A stretch of DNA of 64,000 bases from Viridibacillus soli (GCF_016612995.1 NZ_JAEOAH010000022.1:38768-102767), one strand, 5' to 3'; shown: positions 1 through 8,351, counted from the first letter of the stretch. The notes: generated by a model from the letters alone, not told the origin. Made by a program: numbers and translations.

Positions 1-606
1 TTGAATAATAAGTCCTCGATTGCTGCAGATGCAGTAATAATTGCAACACCACATCTAATAACACAAAAAATGTTTGCCAAACAACAATTACTACAAAGCT
101 TGCAGCAAATTCCACTAACTACTGTTGCGACTGTAACGATGGCATTTCCTATTCATGCAATTGATGAGAATTTTACCGGAACTGAGTTAGTCGTTGCACG
201 TAATAGTGACTTTTCTATTACAGCGTGCTCGTGGACACATCGAAAATGGCCGCTTGCAGCACCTGAAGGCTATGCATTATTAAAATCCTATGTAGGGCGT
301 TCCGGTGATGAAGCGATCGTTGATTTATCAGATAGCGAAATCGAAAAGGTCGTATTACAAGATTTAAATAGAGTAACCCCTGTAGAAGGAAATCCTATTT
401 TTACAGTCGTTTCAAGATGGAAAGAAGCCATGCCTCAATATACAGTTGGACATGCTCGGCGTTTGGAAGCAGCAAAACAAGAATTGAATGAACACTATCC
501 GACTTTGAAGTTAATTGGTAGTTCATATGAAGGTACAAGCTTACCCGACTGTGTCGATCAAGCTCGTAATGCTGCAGCTGAAATTTTAATAAATTTATTT
601 GAATAA
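1..606 (+). CDS. hemY: Protoporphyrinogen/coproporphyrinogen oxidase, C-terminal part (5' end outside window)
   Basis: The reading frame is open from base 1 and stops at TAA 604-606; it gives about 200 C-terminal residues of a roughly 470-residue flavoprotein. The text resembles the HemY/CgoX family: an AVIIATP stretch of the FAD-binding fold near the start, WKEAMPQYTVGH in the middle, and a C-terminal IGSSYEGTSLPDCVDQ segment that closes the FAD site. In Gram-positives the enzyme oxidises coproporphyrinogen III to coproporphyrin III in haem synthesis. In B. subtilis hemY is followed by yhgD-yhgE; here those homologues lie about 4 kb downstream, after an inserted lipoprotein/two-component operon. 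The TTG at base 1 is internal, not a start. Confidence 0.9.
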   Translation: MNNKSSIAADAVIIATPHLITQKMFAKQQLLQSLQQIPLTTVATVTMAFPIHAIDENFTGTELVVARNSDFSITACSWTHRKWPLAAPEGYALLKSYVGRSGDEAIVDLSDSEIEKVVLQDLNRVTPVEGNPIFTVVSRWKEAMPQYTVGHARRLEAAKQELNEHYPTLKLIGSSYEGTSLPDCVDQARNAAAEILINLFE

Positions 607-609
607 ATA

Positions 610-662
610 AGTCGTTCTTTTGATTGGGTAGAAAGTAACCTACAGAAGGGCGGCTTTTTTGC
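610..662 (+). terminator. Intrinsic terminator after hemY
   Basis: AGTCGTTCTT (610-619) pairs with AAGGGCGGCT (646-655) over 10 bp, using several G-U pairs, and runs into a T stretch. It lies 4 nt after the hemY stop. Confidence 0.7.
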
Positions 663-716
663 GGCTAGGAGCCGTAATGTTTTAGTTAGAAGTTGGTGAA
701 CGGATCAGCAAGGACA

Positions 717-968
717 GCTTCTATGACTGTAGAGGAAACTATTATGACTGAGAGCATAGCTTCTATGACTGGAGGGGGAGCTATTATGACTGAGAGCATA
801 GCTTCTATGACTGGAGGGGGAGCTATTATGACTGAGAGCATAGCTTCTATGACTGGGGAGGAAGCTATTATGACTGAGAGCACAGCTTCTATGACTGGGG
901 AGGAAGCTATTATGACTGAGAGCACAGCTTCTATGACTGGAGGGGGAGCTATTGTGACTGGGAACCAA
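717..968 (+). repeat. Six tandem 42-bp units, each made of two diverged 21-bp half units
   Basis: Units start at 717, 759, 801, 843, 885 and 927; units 2 and 3 are identical and the last is degenerate. Each unit splits into two related 21-mers, one starting GCTTCTATGACTGG and one starting GCTATTATGACTGA. Because 42 is a multiple of 3, all frames stay open and short repetitive reading frames appear on both strands, but none has a convincing ribosome site, so I treat this as non-coding. The same 21-bp family recurs in inverted orientation at 25088-25197. The rest of the gap 663-1087 holds nothing I recognise. Confidence 0.85.
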
Positions 969-1087
969 CTTTTATAACTAGAAACGCAGCTGAACAGGCC
1001 GCTTCAGCATTTCAATAAATTCACAATTTGCTTGGCTTTCTTTCACTATTATTTCACATTTATAAAGTATTATAAGAGGTAGGGGTG

Positions 1088-2053
1088 ATGGATTTGAGAA
1101 GGTTAGTTACTATCATCGCGCTGTTTGTTGTGCTGTTACTTTCTGGTTGTGGGGAAGATGCGTATACGGCGATTCCTGGGGATGCTTCTTTTATTGCAGC
1201 CGTGAATATACAGCAGCCTTCAGTGACTTTTGTGAATGAAGATAGTAAGGTTTTTGCAACTTGGCAGCTAAAGAAAGCTTATACAGGCGCTACTTTGATT
1301 GGTCAGCAGTATTTACTCTTATATGGCAATCAGTTGGAGAGTGCAGAAGTATATAATTTAAGTACGGGCGAAGAGGCGTATTCCATTGCAACAGGTGTTG
1401 GAGTGACGAATGCCATATATTCGCCAAATGAAAAAATGCTCTATATTGCAAATGGTAAAACAAATCGCGTTACAGCTTACACGGATCATGGGGAGCAAAT
1501 CGCTGAGAAGAAGGTTGGTAATTATCCGATGTCGATGCTCATTCATGAGCAGAAATTGTATGTAGTCAATTATAAAGATACGAAACTTTCGGTTCTGGAT
1601 GCAAAGTCATTAGATGTTATGGATAAATGGCGGATTCCCAAGTCCTCGCATGGTATGGTTATTGTAAATGATCGAGATGAGTTGTGGCTAGGCGGGCATG
1701 GTGAAGGTATGAAACCGAATACGACTGTCGATATTTTTAATATAGATAAGGGACAGAAGAATAGTGAGCTTTCGCTGCCTATGATGCCAATCGGTTTTGC
1801 ATTAGATGATGACCGAATATTTGTCGTGAGTCATGGGCAAAGTCAATTATATGAAGTAGATTATGATGGTAAGGTAATTAATAAACAAGAAATTGGTGCG
1901 AATCCATTTGCGGTACAGGTATTTGGGCAATATGTCGTTGTTGCAGGGTATGATGATCAAACATTATACTTTATGAAAAATAACAAAATTGCACATAAAA
2001 TTAAAGTCGATAAAGGACCGTTTCAATTGATTGTAAGGGAGATGAGTGAATGA
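1088..2053 (+). CDS. Secreted lipoprotein with beta-propeller (YncE-like) repeats
   Basis: 321 residues. A basic N-terminus and hydrophobic stretch end in the lipobox LLSGC (Cys21), so the protein is predicted to be lipid-anchored on the outer face of the membrane. The rest consists of repeating beta-rich blades with phrases such as KLYVVNYKDTKLSVLD and RIFVVSHGQSQLYEVD, typical of YncE/40-residue propeller proteins. Start ATG 1088 was chosen over GTG 1085 because the AGAGGT site (1075-1080) is 7 nt away. Its stop overlaps the next gene (ATGA), so it is the first gene of a four-gene operon with a two-component system. A role as a sensor accessory or binding protein for that system is inference; no ligand can be named. 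Confidence 0.8.
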   Translation: MDLRRLVTIIALFVVLLLSGCGEDAYTAIPGDASFIAAVNIQQPSVTFVNEDSKVFATWQLKKAYTGATLIGQQYLLLYGNQLESAEVYNLSTGEEAYSIATGVGVTNAIYSPNEKMLYIANGKTNRVTAYTDHGEQIAEKKVGNYPMSMLIHEQKLYVVNYKDTKLSVLDAKSLDVMDKWRIPKSSHGMVIVNDRDELWLGGHGEGMKPNTTVDIFNIDKGQKNSELSLPMMPIGFALDDDRIFVVSHGQSQLYEVDYDGKVINKQEIGANPFAVQVFGQYVVVAGYDDQTLYFMKNNKIAHKIKVDKGPFQLIVREMSE

Positions 2054-2733
2054 CATCCATTCTAATTGTCGATGATGAACAAGATATGAGAAATTTAATC
2101 GATATGATGCTCAAAAAGTCGGGCTTTCAAACACTACAAGCTGAAAACGGTCATATTGCTTTAGAAGTGCTCTCTCAAGTGAAAGTCGATTTAGTGCTGC
2201 TTGATGTCATGATGCCGGGTATGGATGGCTTTCAAGTATGTGAAGAAATCCGTATGACTTCGAATGTACCGATAATTTTCCTAACAGCAAAAGATGCTAA
2301 TGAGGATAAAGTAAAGGGCTTAACGATTGGTGCGGATGATTATATTGTAAAACCATTTACATCAACAGAGCTTGTAGCCCGTATTGTGGCGGTGTTACGT
2401 CGTATGGGAAATGTACCGATGGAAATGCATACAAAGCATTTATGTAAAGGAATAATCGAGCTAGATGAAGTATCAAGAAAAGTATTAGTAGTAGGTAACG
2501 TGATTCCGTTAACATTAAAGGAATTTGATTTGCTACATTTATTTATGTCGAAGGAAAATGCTGTATATACACGTGAACAATTACTTGAAAGCTTATGGGG
2601 CTTAGACTATGCAGGTGGAACTAGAACAGTAGATACGCATATTAAAACACTTCGTCTGAAACTTGGGAAAGAAGCAGGGCAATACATTCACACCGTATGG
2701 GGGCTAGGTTATCGTTTTGAGGCGGTAATATGA
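2050..2733 (+). CDS. OmpR/PhoB-family response regulator
   Basis: 227 residues. N-terminal receiver domain with the acidic pair DDEQD, phosphoacceptor Asp52 (LLDVMMPG), the conserved Thr in FLTAKD, and Lys in YIVKPF. A C-terminal winged-helix DNA-binding domain (about 130-225) ends with the usual HTVWGLGYRFE. It overlaps the upstream lipoprotein gene and the downstream kinase gene by 4 nt each, so the three are almost certainly translated from one message. Target genes are not evident; autoregulation of the operon is typical of the family but not shown here. Confidence 0.93.
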   Translation: MTSILIVDDEQDMRNLIDMMLKKSGFQTLQAENGHIALEVLSQVKVDLVLLDVMMPGMDGFQVCEEIRMTSNVPIIFLTAKDANEDKVKGLTIGADDYIVKPFTSTELVARIVAVLRRMGNVPMEMHTKHLCKGIIELDEVSRKVLVVGNVIPLTLKEFDLLHLFMSKENAVYTREQLLESLWGLDYAGGTRTVDTHIKTLRLKLGKEAGQYIHTVWGLGYRFEAVI

Positions 2734-4121
2734 AAAAGCTGTCCACACGTATTTGGGCAATGATTCTAATCTTTCTTACGCTGACGGTGCTTTTTATGTA
2801 TGTACTGACGAATTTTTTATATGAAAGATTATATGTCAAAGATGCAGAGCAGTCGATGATTGAAGTCGGTGAAAAATTAGCGACAATTTATGAAGGTGGG
2901 CAAGTGACCGACGACTTTATTATGCAAATTGATAATTATAATATGTATTCAGAAGTGGATATATTTGCAGTGAGGAACCCGCGTGAATTGAGTGCCTGTG
3001 TACCATTTGATATCGACTATAAAACATTAATTGGATCGGATGAGCGACAACAGCTTTTAAAAGGACACGCTGTCACGAAGATGGGGTACGAAGAACGTTT
3101 TAATCGGCAAATCATTTCGGTGATCATACCACTGACTGATCAAAATCGTTTAGAAGGCATTATTTATTTATATTTCCCGTTAGCAAAAATTACAGAATTG
3201 GCATCTAAAGAAGTCATTTTTTTATTAGGCAGTGCGGCGGTTTTTTTATTACTCATAGGTCTAGGTATTTATAAAGGTATAGGTCATATTATGAAGCCAC
3301 TAAATGCTTTGCAAAACGCGGCAGAGAAAATGGCAGATGGAAATTATGAGACGCGGGTACAAGTTTCGTCCAAAGATGAGATAGGGCGGTTGTCTGTAAC
3401 ATTCAATAAAATGGCGACTGCGATTCAACAAGAAGATGAGGCGCAAAGGAACTTTTTAGCTACGGTGTCACATGAATTACGCACACCAATTAGTTATGTA
3501 AAAGGTTATGGTGAAGCAATACAAGAGGGTTTTATACCTGATAAAGAGCAACATGAAACAATTGCCTTGATTGTCCGAGAAGCAAATCGTATGGAAAAGC
3601 TGACAAATGAATTATTACAATTATCAAGATCAGCGAATGTATCAGAGCCTATTATGTTATATCCATTGCCGCTCGCCGAAACGATTCGTGAGGTCGTATT
3701 GTTAACTGAGCAGCAGGCATATAAAAAGGATATTACGGTAAATGTAGATGTGAGTGAGGATATTATTGTTAATGCCGATGAAGAGAAGTTGAAACAAATT
3801 TTCATCAACCTAATCGAAAATGCGTTACGATATTCAAACGAGCATACGTCGATGCAAATAATTGCAAAAGAGACGGGGCAAATAGCTACCATTCAAATAA
3901 AAGATCATGGAATCGGAATTCCGGCGGATGATTTACCTCATATAACAGAGCGTTTTTACCGAGTGAATAAAGCAAGAAGTCGTAGTGATGGCGGAAGTGG
4001 ATTAGGTCTTTCAATCGTTGACCAGCTCGTTAAATTGCATGAGGGTACTTGGCAAATTGACAGTGTGCTTGGAAAAGGTACTACGATTACAATACAAATA
4101 CCAGTAGTAGAGGAGTTTTAA
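2730..4121 (+). CDS. Membrane sensor histidine kinase
   Basis: 463 residues. TM1 at about 9-28, an external sensor region of about 125 residues, TM2 at about 155-180, a HAMP linker (MKPLNALQNAAEKMADG...), the HisKA motif VSHELRTP with phosphoacceptor His248, and the HATPase boxes N (NLIENALRYS), G1 (DHGIGIP) and G2 (GGSGLGLS). It is the cognate partner of the response regulator it overlaps. The extracytoplasmic domain shows no motif I can assign; the operon's two lipoproteins suggest an envelope or metal-related signal, which is inference. Confidence 0.93.
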   Translation: MKKLSTRIWAMILIFLTLTVLFMYVLTNFLYERLYVKDAEQSMIEVGEKLATIYEGGQVTDDFIMQIDNYNMYSEVDIFAVRNPRELSACVPFDIDYKTLIGSDERQQLLKGHAVTKMGYEERFNRQIISVIIPLTDQNRLEGIIYLYFPLAKITELASKEVIFLLGSAAVFLLLIGLGIYKGIGHIMKPLNALQNAAEKMADGNYETRVQVSSKDEIGRLSVTFNKMATAIQQEDEAQRNFLATVSHELRTPISYVKGYGEAIQEGFIPDKEQHETIALIVREANRMEKLTNELLQLSRSANVSEPIMLYPLPLAETIREVVLLTEQQAYKKDITVNVDVSEDIIVNADEEKLKQIFINLIENALRYSNEHTSMQIIAKETGQIATIQIKDHGIGIPADDLPHITERFYRVNKARSRSDGGSGLGLSIVDQLVKLHEGTWQIDSVLGKGTTITIQIPVVEEF

Positions 4122-4123
4122 AA

Positions 4124-4633
4124 ATGAAGAAATGGATGATTGGTTTATTAGTTATTTCAGGTTTACTTGCAGGATGTAATAACGATGATGCAAAGAAAGA
4201 GGACCATGTATCAAATAATGAAGGTACGTCTGTGGAAGTAAAAGTCGATATTTTAACACCAGAAAAAGCAGAGGCTAATAAAGAAATTGAGTTGGCTGCT
4301 CATGTGACACAAGGTGGAGAAGACGTTGATGATGCAAATGATGTGAAATTTGAAGTATGGGAATCTGGTATGCGTGAAGATGGACAAATGATTGAAGGTA
4401 AACTTGATGGAAAAGGCGTGTATAAAACGACTATAACTTTAGACCATGATGGTGTTTACTATATGTTTGCGCATACAAATGCACGAGGTCTGCATGTAAT
4501 GCCGAAACAAAAAATCATTGTCGGTGATCCGGATATGAGTACTGTCAAAGAAGAATCAAATGGCAGTTCAAAAGGAATGGAAAAAATGGATATGGACGAT
4601 GATTCTGACTCGAAATCACATGATCATAAATGA
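4124..4633 (+). CDS. YtkA/FixH-like lipoprotein with Met/His-rich acidic tail
   Basis: 169 residues. Lipobox LLAGC puts the lipidated Cys at residue 18. Residues about 40-135 form one beta-sandwich like the YtkA/FixH family (phrases KVDILTPEKAEANKEIELAAHV and GVYYMFAHTNARGLHV). The last 25 residues are rich in Met, Asp and His (GMEKMDMDDDSDSKSHDHK), a composition seen in copper/metal-handling proteins. A GAGGAG site lies inside the end of the kinase gene, so translation is coupled. Family membership is fairly secure. A metal-binding or cytochrome-assembly role is inferred from the tail and from the family, some members of which act around cytochrome oxidase. Confidence 0.75.
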   Translation: MKKWMIGLLVISGLLAGCNNDDAKKEDHVSNNEGTSVEVKVDILTPEKAEANKEIELAAHVTQGGEDVDDANDVKFEVWESGMREDGQMIEGKLDGKGVYKTTITLDHDGVYYMFAHTNARGLHVMPKQKIIVGDPDMSTVKEESNGSSKGMEKMDMDDDSDSKSHDHK

Positions 4634-4668
4634 AAATAAAATAGTAAATTGTTTTTTATGAAAAACAC

Positions 4669-4697
4669 TTGCATCTTTTAATTGTTGAGTGTAGAAT
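4669..4697 (+). promoter_or_regulatory. Sigma-A promoter of the tetR gene
   Basis: TTGCAT (4669-4674), 17-bp spacer, TAGAAT (4692-4697). The palindromic operator begins 3 nt downstream, around the expected start site. Confidence 0.65.
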
Positions 4698-4708
4698 AAA
4701 TGACCAGA

Positions 4709-4731
4709 TGACCAAAATGGTTTTCTGGTCA
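4709..4731 (+). promoter_or_regulatory. TetR operator copy 1 (also hairpin-forming)
   Basis: 23-bp inverted repeat TGACCA-N11-TGGTCA just after the tetR promoter. A second TGACCA at 4701 nests it in a longer palindrome (4700-4732) followed by T-rich sequence, which could also terminate the preceding operon. It matches the spacing and arms of the site at 5357-5379. Confidence 0.65.
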
Positions 4732-4765
4732 TTTTTATTTGAAACGGAAGTTGGTGAGAAACAAA

Positions 4766-5335
4766 ATGGACCGCAGACAAGAAATACTAGAAGCGGCTTC
4801 GAAGTCATTTTCTTTTTTTGGATATAAAGCTACGACAATGGATCAGGTAGCGAAAATCGCGAACGTCGGAAAAGGAACAATTTATACGTTCTTTAGTAAT
4901 AAGGAAATCCTTTTTCAAGAGATCGTCGTGAAAATGATTCAAGAGATGAAGACTGCTGCAGACAAAGTGATAGCAGTTGATCAACCATTCCAAGAAAATG
5001 CACATGCGGTGTTAATGAAGGTTTTAGAGTTCAGAGAAGTACATCTTCTATATGCGAAATTGCTTGAGGAAGAAAAGGAACTTAGAACACCCGCTGTGAA
5101 GCATATGCTCATTCGAATTGAACAGGAAATTATCAGTTATGTTGCAGAGAAAATTACGATTGCAGTAGACAAAGGTGAAATTCGAGAGTGCGAACCAGAA
5201 CTAATCGCTTATTTATTATTAAAAGCTTATTTCGGATTTGTTGCGGATTGGGGAGCAACACATGACTTTGAACTATCAGAGGAAAAAATAGCTTCACTGT
5301 TTCAAGATACAATTTTCCGAGGTCTCTTACCATGA
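4766..5335 (+). CDS. TetR/AcrR-family repressor, YhgD-like
   Basis: 189 residues. N-terminal helix-turn-helix: RQEILEAASKSFSFFGYKATTMDQVAKIANVGKGTIYTFFSNKE, the canonical TetR pattern, followed by an all-helical ligand/dimer domain. Start ATG 4766 was chosen over TTG 4739 because GGTGAG (4752-4757) is well spaced and because 4739 falls in the operator/hairpin tail. It sits between two copies of one inverted repeat and immediately upstream of a YhgE/Pip protein. In B. subtilis yhgD-yhgE have the same arrangement. Autorepression and control of the downstream gene are inferred from the operators. Confidence 0.88.
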   Translation: MDRRQEILEAASKSFSFFGYKATTMDQVAKIANVGKGTIYTFFSNKEILFQEIVVKMIQEMKTAADKVIAVDQPFQENAHAVLMKVLEFREVHLLYAKLLEEEKELRTPAVKHMLIRIEQEIISYVAEKITIAVDKGEIRECEPELIAYLLLKAYFGFVADWGATHDFELSEEKIASLFQDTIFRGLLP

Positions 5336-5356
5336 GATTCTTTTTTTAAATAAAAA

Positions 5357-5379
5357 TGACCAACTGAGATATTTGGTCA
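5357..5379 (+). promoter_or_regulatory. TetR operator copy 2, upstream of the YhgE/Pip gene
   Basis: TGACCAA-N9-TTGGTCA, 23 bp, lying between the tetR stop (5335) and the AGGAGG site (5391-5396) of the next gene. It has the same arms and the same length as the site at 4709-4731. Confidence 0.65.
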
Positions 5380-5404
5380 ATCAGTTTTATAGGAGGAATG
5401 AAGA

Positions 5405-7879
5405 ATGATTAAGGCAGAATTTGCGAAAATTCTCCGTACGAAAAAAATGCTGATTGCAGTTATCGCAGTTCTTTTCGTCCCTGTTTTATATGCAGGTATG
5501 TTCCTATGGGCTTTCTGGGATCCATATGCAAATTTACAGGATATGCCGGTTGCACTTGTCAACAATGACAAAGGCGCTGAAATAGATGGTGAAAAAAAGA
5601 CATTAGGTGATGACCTAGTCGAAAATTTAGTAGATAGTAAAGAATTTAAATTCGTGGAAGTATCAGAAGCAAAAGGTGAAGAAGGATTAGAAGGTCGCGA
5701 TTATTATATTTTAATTGAAATCCCTGAAAACTTCTCAAAAAATGCGGGTACTTTATTAGAAGATAGTCCTGAACAAATGAAAATTATTTACCGTCCAAAT
5801 GAAGGCTTCAACTTCTTGAGTGGACAAATCGGTAATACAGCAATGGAGCTTGTGCGTGCTGAAGTAAATAAAAAGGTTTCTGCAACTTATGCTGAAACGT
5901 TATTTGATAATATTGCAAAATTAGGAGACGGTTTTGGGGATGCAGCAGATGGTGCTGTTAAACTTGAAAAAGGCTCTAAAAAATTAAAAAACGGTGCTAG
6001 TCAATTAAAAGATGGTATCGGGACTGCTACAGATGGTGCTACTCAGCTAAATGATGGTGCTAAAACAGCAGCAAAAGGTTCAACCGATTTAAAAAATGGT
6101 ATTGATTCAGCGGCAGAAGGTGCAGGCACTTTAAATAATGGAGCTCAAACCTTAGCAAAAGGTACATCTGAATTAAATACAGGTATTCTTTCTGCTAAAG
6201 ATGGTTCAAGCCAATTACAATCTGGTTCAACAGAATTGAAAAAAGGTACCGCTACTTTAGTAAAAGGTTTAGAAGGTAATACATCAAACATTAACGCATT
6301 AAATGACGGCGCACAAAAAGTGAATACAGGCGTTGGAACTTTAAGTGCTGGTTTAGGTCAATTAGCACCTGGTGCACAACAAGTTTCTGCAGGAGTTACA
6401 CAACTTGTAGACGGTCTTGGGGCTATGACTGAAAAAGTCCCAGCCTTGCAAAAAGGTGTTAGTGATACAAATGATGGAGCTGCAGGCTTAAGTGCAATTT
6501 CGCAAACATTAGCAGCCGATACAAAACAGCTAGTTGAGCAAATTAATAAGATGGATATTTCTAAAGAACAAAAACAAGCTTTACTTGAAAAAGCAGGAAC
6601 AATAGATGCAACTGCTAACAAAGCAAATGCGGTTGCAGGTAAGCTAAGCTCAGGTACAGCAGAATTAAACAAACAAGTTTCTACTATTCCAGTCCCAACA
6701 TCTGAAAAAGCAGCTTCACTAAAACAAGGTGCAGCAACTGTAGCAGCAGGTTTGGATAAAATGAATAAAACCGTTAGTGGAGAATTGGCACCTGGTACAA
6801 AACAATTAGCTGGAGGTACTAATCAATTAGCTTCTAACTGGAGTTCTTCAATTACAGGCGCTAAAAAATTAGATGCTGGAGCAGGTCAATTACAAGGTGG
6901 TTTAACAGATCTAACTGGCGGTATGAGTAAATTACAATCAGGATCATCTCAATTAGCTGACGGTTCATCAAAACTTGCTGATGGTACTCAATCATTAACA
7001 AGTGGTCTTGGGCAATTACAAGACGGTTCGGGTAAACTTTCAACAGGTCTAGGTACATTAAGTGGTGGTACATCATCACTTGTAACGGGCCTAGATAAAT
7101 TACAAGATGGTTCAGGTAAATTAAAAGACGGTACATCTGAATTAAAAGACGGTACTAACACATTACAAGGGAAATTAAAAGAAGCGAATGAAAAAGCCGC
7201 TGAAGTGAGAGCAACTCAAAAAACATATGATATGGTCGGTGAACCAGTAGCAGTTGATAAAAAAGAAATCAATGCAGTACCTAACTACGGTACCGGTTTT
7301 GCACCATACTTCTTATCACTTGGTTTATTTGTCGGTGCTTTATTAATTACAATCGTCTTCCCACTAGTGGAACCAGCGATTAAACCAATTAATGGCGTTT
7401 CGTGGTTCGCAAGTAAAGTTGCAGTATTGGCTGTTGTTGGTTTAGTTCAATCATTAACTGCAGTTGCAATTGTTATATGGGGCTTAAAGCTTGAGCCAAT
7501 GAATACAGGCGCATTTATATTAATGACGATCTTGACAAGTTACACATTCCTAGCATTGACTCAAATGTTAGTATCAATTCTTGCAGATCCAGGTCGATTC
7601 GTGGCAATCTTAATCCTGATTTTACAATTGACTACAAGTGCAGGTACATTCCCATTAGAATTAGTACCACAACCATTGCACATCTTTAATACACTGCTTC
7701 CAATGACATATTCTGTTCAAGGCTTTAAAGCAGCAATCTCTACTGGAGATATGAGCTTCTTCTGGACAAATAGCGGTATTCTATTCGGCTTTATGGCTGG
7801 CTGTTTAGCAATTACTTTAGGGTATTTTGCATTAATCTTCAAAAAGCGTCATTCAAAAACGGATACAGCAGAAGCATAA
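5405..7879 (+). CDS. YhgE/Pip-family membrane protein with long LxxG repeat stalk
   Basis: 824 residues. One membrane segment near the N-terminus (about 13-35), an external Pip domain (about 40-170), then roughly 430 residues of heptad-like repeats of the type LKDGTxxLxxG that should form an extended extracellular stalk, and about five C-terminal membrane segments (about 640-815) of ABC-2 permease type. This is the architecture of YhgE and of the phage infection protein Pip of lactococci, a phage receptor; YueB is related. AGGAGG lies 8 nt before ATG 5405. A strong terminator follows the stop. Its native role is poorly known in the family; phage-receptor or export function is inference from homologues. 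Confidence 0.88.
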   Translation: MIKAEFAKILRTKKMLIAVIAVLFVPVLYAGMFLWAFWDPYANLQDMPVALVNNDKGAEIDGEKKTLGDDLVENLVDSKEFKFVEVSEAKGEEGLEGRDYYILIEIPENFSKNAGTLLEDSPEQMKIIYRPNEGFNFLSGQIGNTAMELVRAEVNKKVSATYAETLFDNIAKLGDGFGDAADGAVKLEKGSKKLKNGASQLKDGIGTATDGATQLNDGAKTAAKGSTDLKNGIDSAAEGAGTLNNGAQTLAKGTSELNTGILSAKDGSSQLQSGSTELKKGTATLVKGLEGNTSNINALNDGAQKVNTGVGTLSAGLGQLAPGAQQVSAGVTQLVDGLGAMTEKVPALQKGVSDTNDGAAGLSAISQTLAADTKQLVEQINKMDISKEQKQALLEKAGTIDATANKANAVAGKLSSGTAELNKQVSTIPVPTSEKAASLKQGAATVAAGLDKMNKTVSGELAPGTKQLAGGTNQLASNWSSSITGAKKLDAGAGQLQGGLTDLTGGMSKLQSGSSQLADGSSKLADGTQSLTSGLGQLQDGSGKLSTGLGTLSGGTSSLVTGLDKLQDGSGKLKDGTSELKDGTNTLQGKLKEANEKAAEVRATQKTYDMVGEPVAVDKKEINAVPNYGTGFAPYFLSLGLFVGALLITIVFPLVEPAIKPINGVSWFASKVAVLAVVGLVQSLTAVAIVIWGLKLEPMNTGAFILMTILTSYTFLALTQMLVSILADPGRFVAILILILQLTTSAGTFPLELVPQPLHIFNTLLPMTYSVQGFKAAISTGDMSFFWTNSGILFGFMAGCLAITLGYFALIFKKRHSKTDTAEA

Positions 7880-7884
7880 TATAG

Positions 7885-7925
7885 AAAAAGGTTAGAGAGC
7901 TAAGTATGCTCTCTAACCTTTTTAC
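7885..7925 (+). terminator. Intrinsic terminator after the YhgE/Pip gene
   Basis: AAAAAGGTTAGAGAGC (7885-7900) and its exact complement (7908-7923) enclose a 7-nt loop and end in T residues: a 16-bp stem. Confidence 0.88.
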
Positions 7926-7944
7926 ATTAAATGTTTATAAAAAG

Positions 7945-7987
7945 AGAAAAAGCGAAGAGAGTGGTTCAGGCTCTCTTCGCTTTTTCT
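7945..7987 (-). terminator. Bidirectional terminator, likely for the yhfH gene
   Basis: Perfect 17-bp inverted repeat (arms begin AGAAAAAGCG) with a 9-nt loop and A/T runs on both sides. It lies about 100 nt after the minus-strand yhfH stop and is back-to-back with the terminator at 7885. Confidence 0.7.
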
Positions 7988-8086
7988 AATGTAAGCGACT
8001 TAATATAGGTTCATCTCTATGGTTCAAATAGTGATGAAAAAGTACAATCAATCGAATGTGGAGTTCGGTTGATCAATAAATAACGA

Positions 8087-8212
8087 TTAAAGAGAATTGC
8101 AATGTTCACAAGTGTTTGAATAGCACTCGCTTTGTTCTTCTATTTTCTCACCGCATACAGTGCATTGTTTAGCAGGTAAATTCTTGAAAAATTCAACGAC
8201 ATTTTCTAACAT
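8087..8212 (-). CDS. yhfH: YhfH-family small zinc-ribbon protein (41 aa)
   Basis: Translating the minus strand from ATG 8212 to TAA 8087 gives 41 residues beginning MLENVVEFFKNLPAKQC and ending CEHCNSL. It has paired cysteines CTVC (17, 20) and CEHC (35, 38) plus Cys30, a treble-clef/ribbon-like pattern. GGAGG sits 8-9 nt before the ATG. The length, the VEFFxNLPxKxC opening and the position next to lplJ match YhfH of B. subtilis, whose function is unknown. The gene is too short for normal length filters. Divergent from lplJ. Confidence 0.85.
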   Translation of the reverse strand: MLENVVEFFKNLPAKQCTVCGEKIEEQSECYSNTCEHCNSL

Positions 8213-8232
8213 TGTGTTCCGCCTCCTAAGTA

Positions 8233-8279
8233 ATCTGTTATAATACTGATTCGATATAATTTATTGTATTATAACAGAT
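8233..8279. promoter_or_regulatory. Divergent yhfH-lplJ control region with perfect 14-bp inverted repeat
   Basis: ATCTGTTATAATAC (8233-8246) and its exact reverse complement (8266-8279) are 19 bp apart. Each arm contains an extended -10-like TGTTATAAT. On the minus strand TTGACA (8292-8287) and TACAAT (8268-8263) with 18-bp spacing form a good promoter for yhfH. The repeat may be an operator or simply two opposed promoter cores. Confidence 0.5.
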
Positions 8280-8351
8280 ATGTTTATGTCAATACAAAAA
8301 CCCAAATTTGAGTTAAAATAATTCATGAGAGACTTTAGAGGAGTGAAATGA

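Noticed and set aside
693..977. Repetitive 94-codon frame (and two minus-strand frames) across the 42-bp array
   Set aside because: All frames stay open simply because the 42-bp unit is a multiple of 3 without stops; TTG start and no ribosome site.
5930..7180. Assembly artefact or collapsed repeat in the YhgE/Pip stalk
   Set aside because: The LxxG repeats are diverged at DNA level and expected for the family; no exact long duplication was seen.
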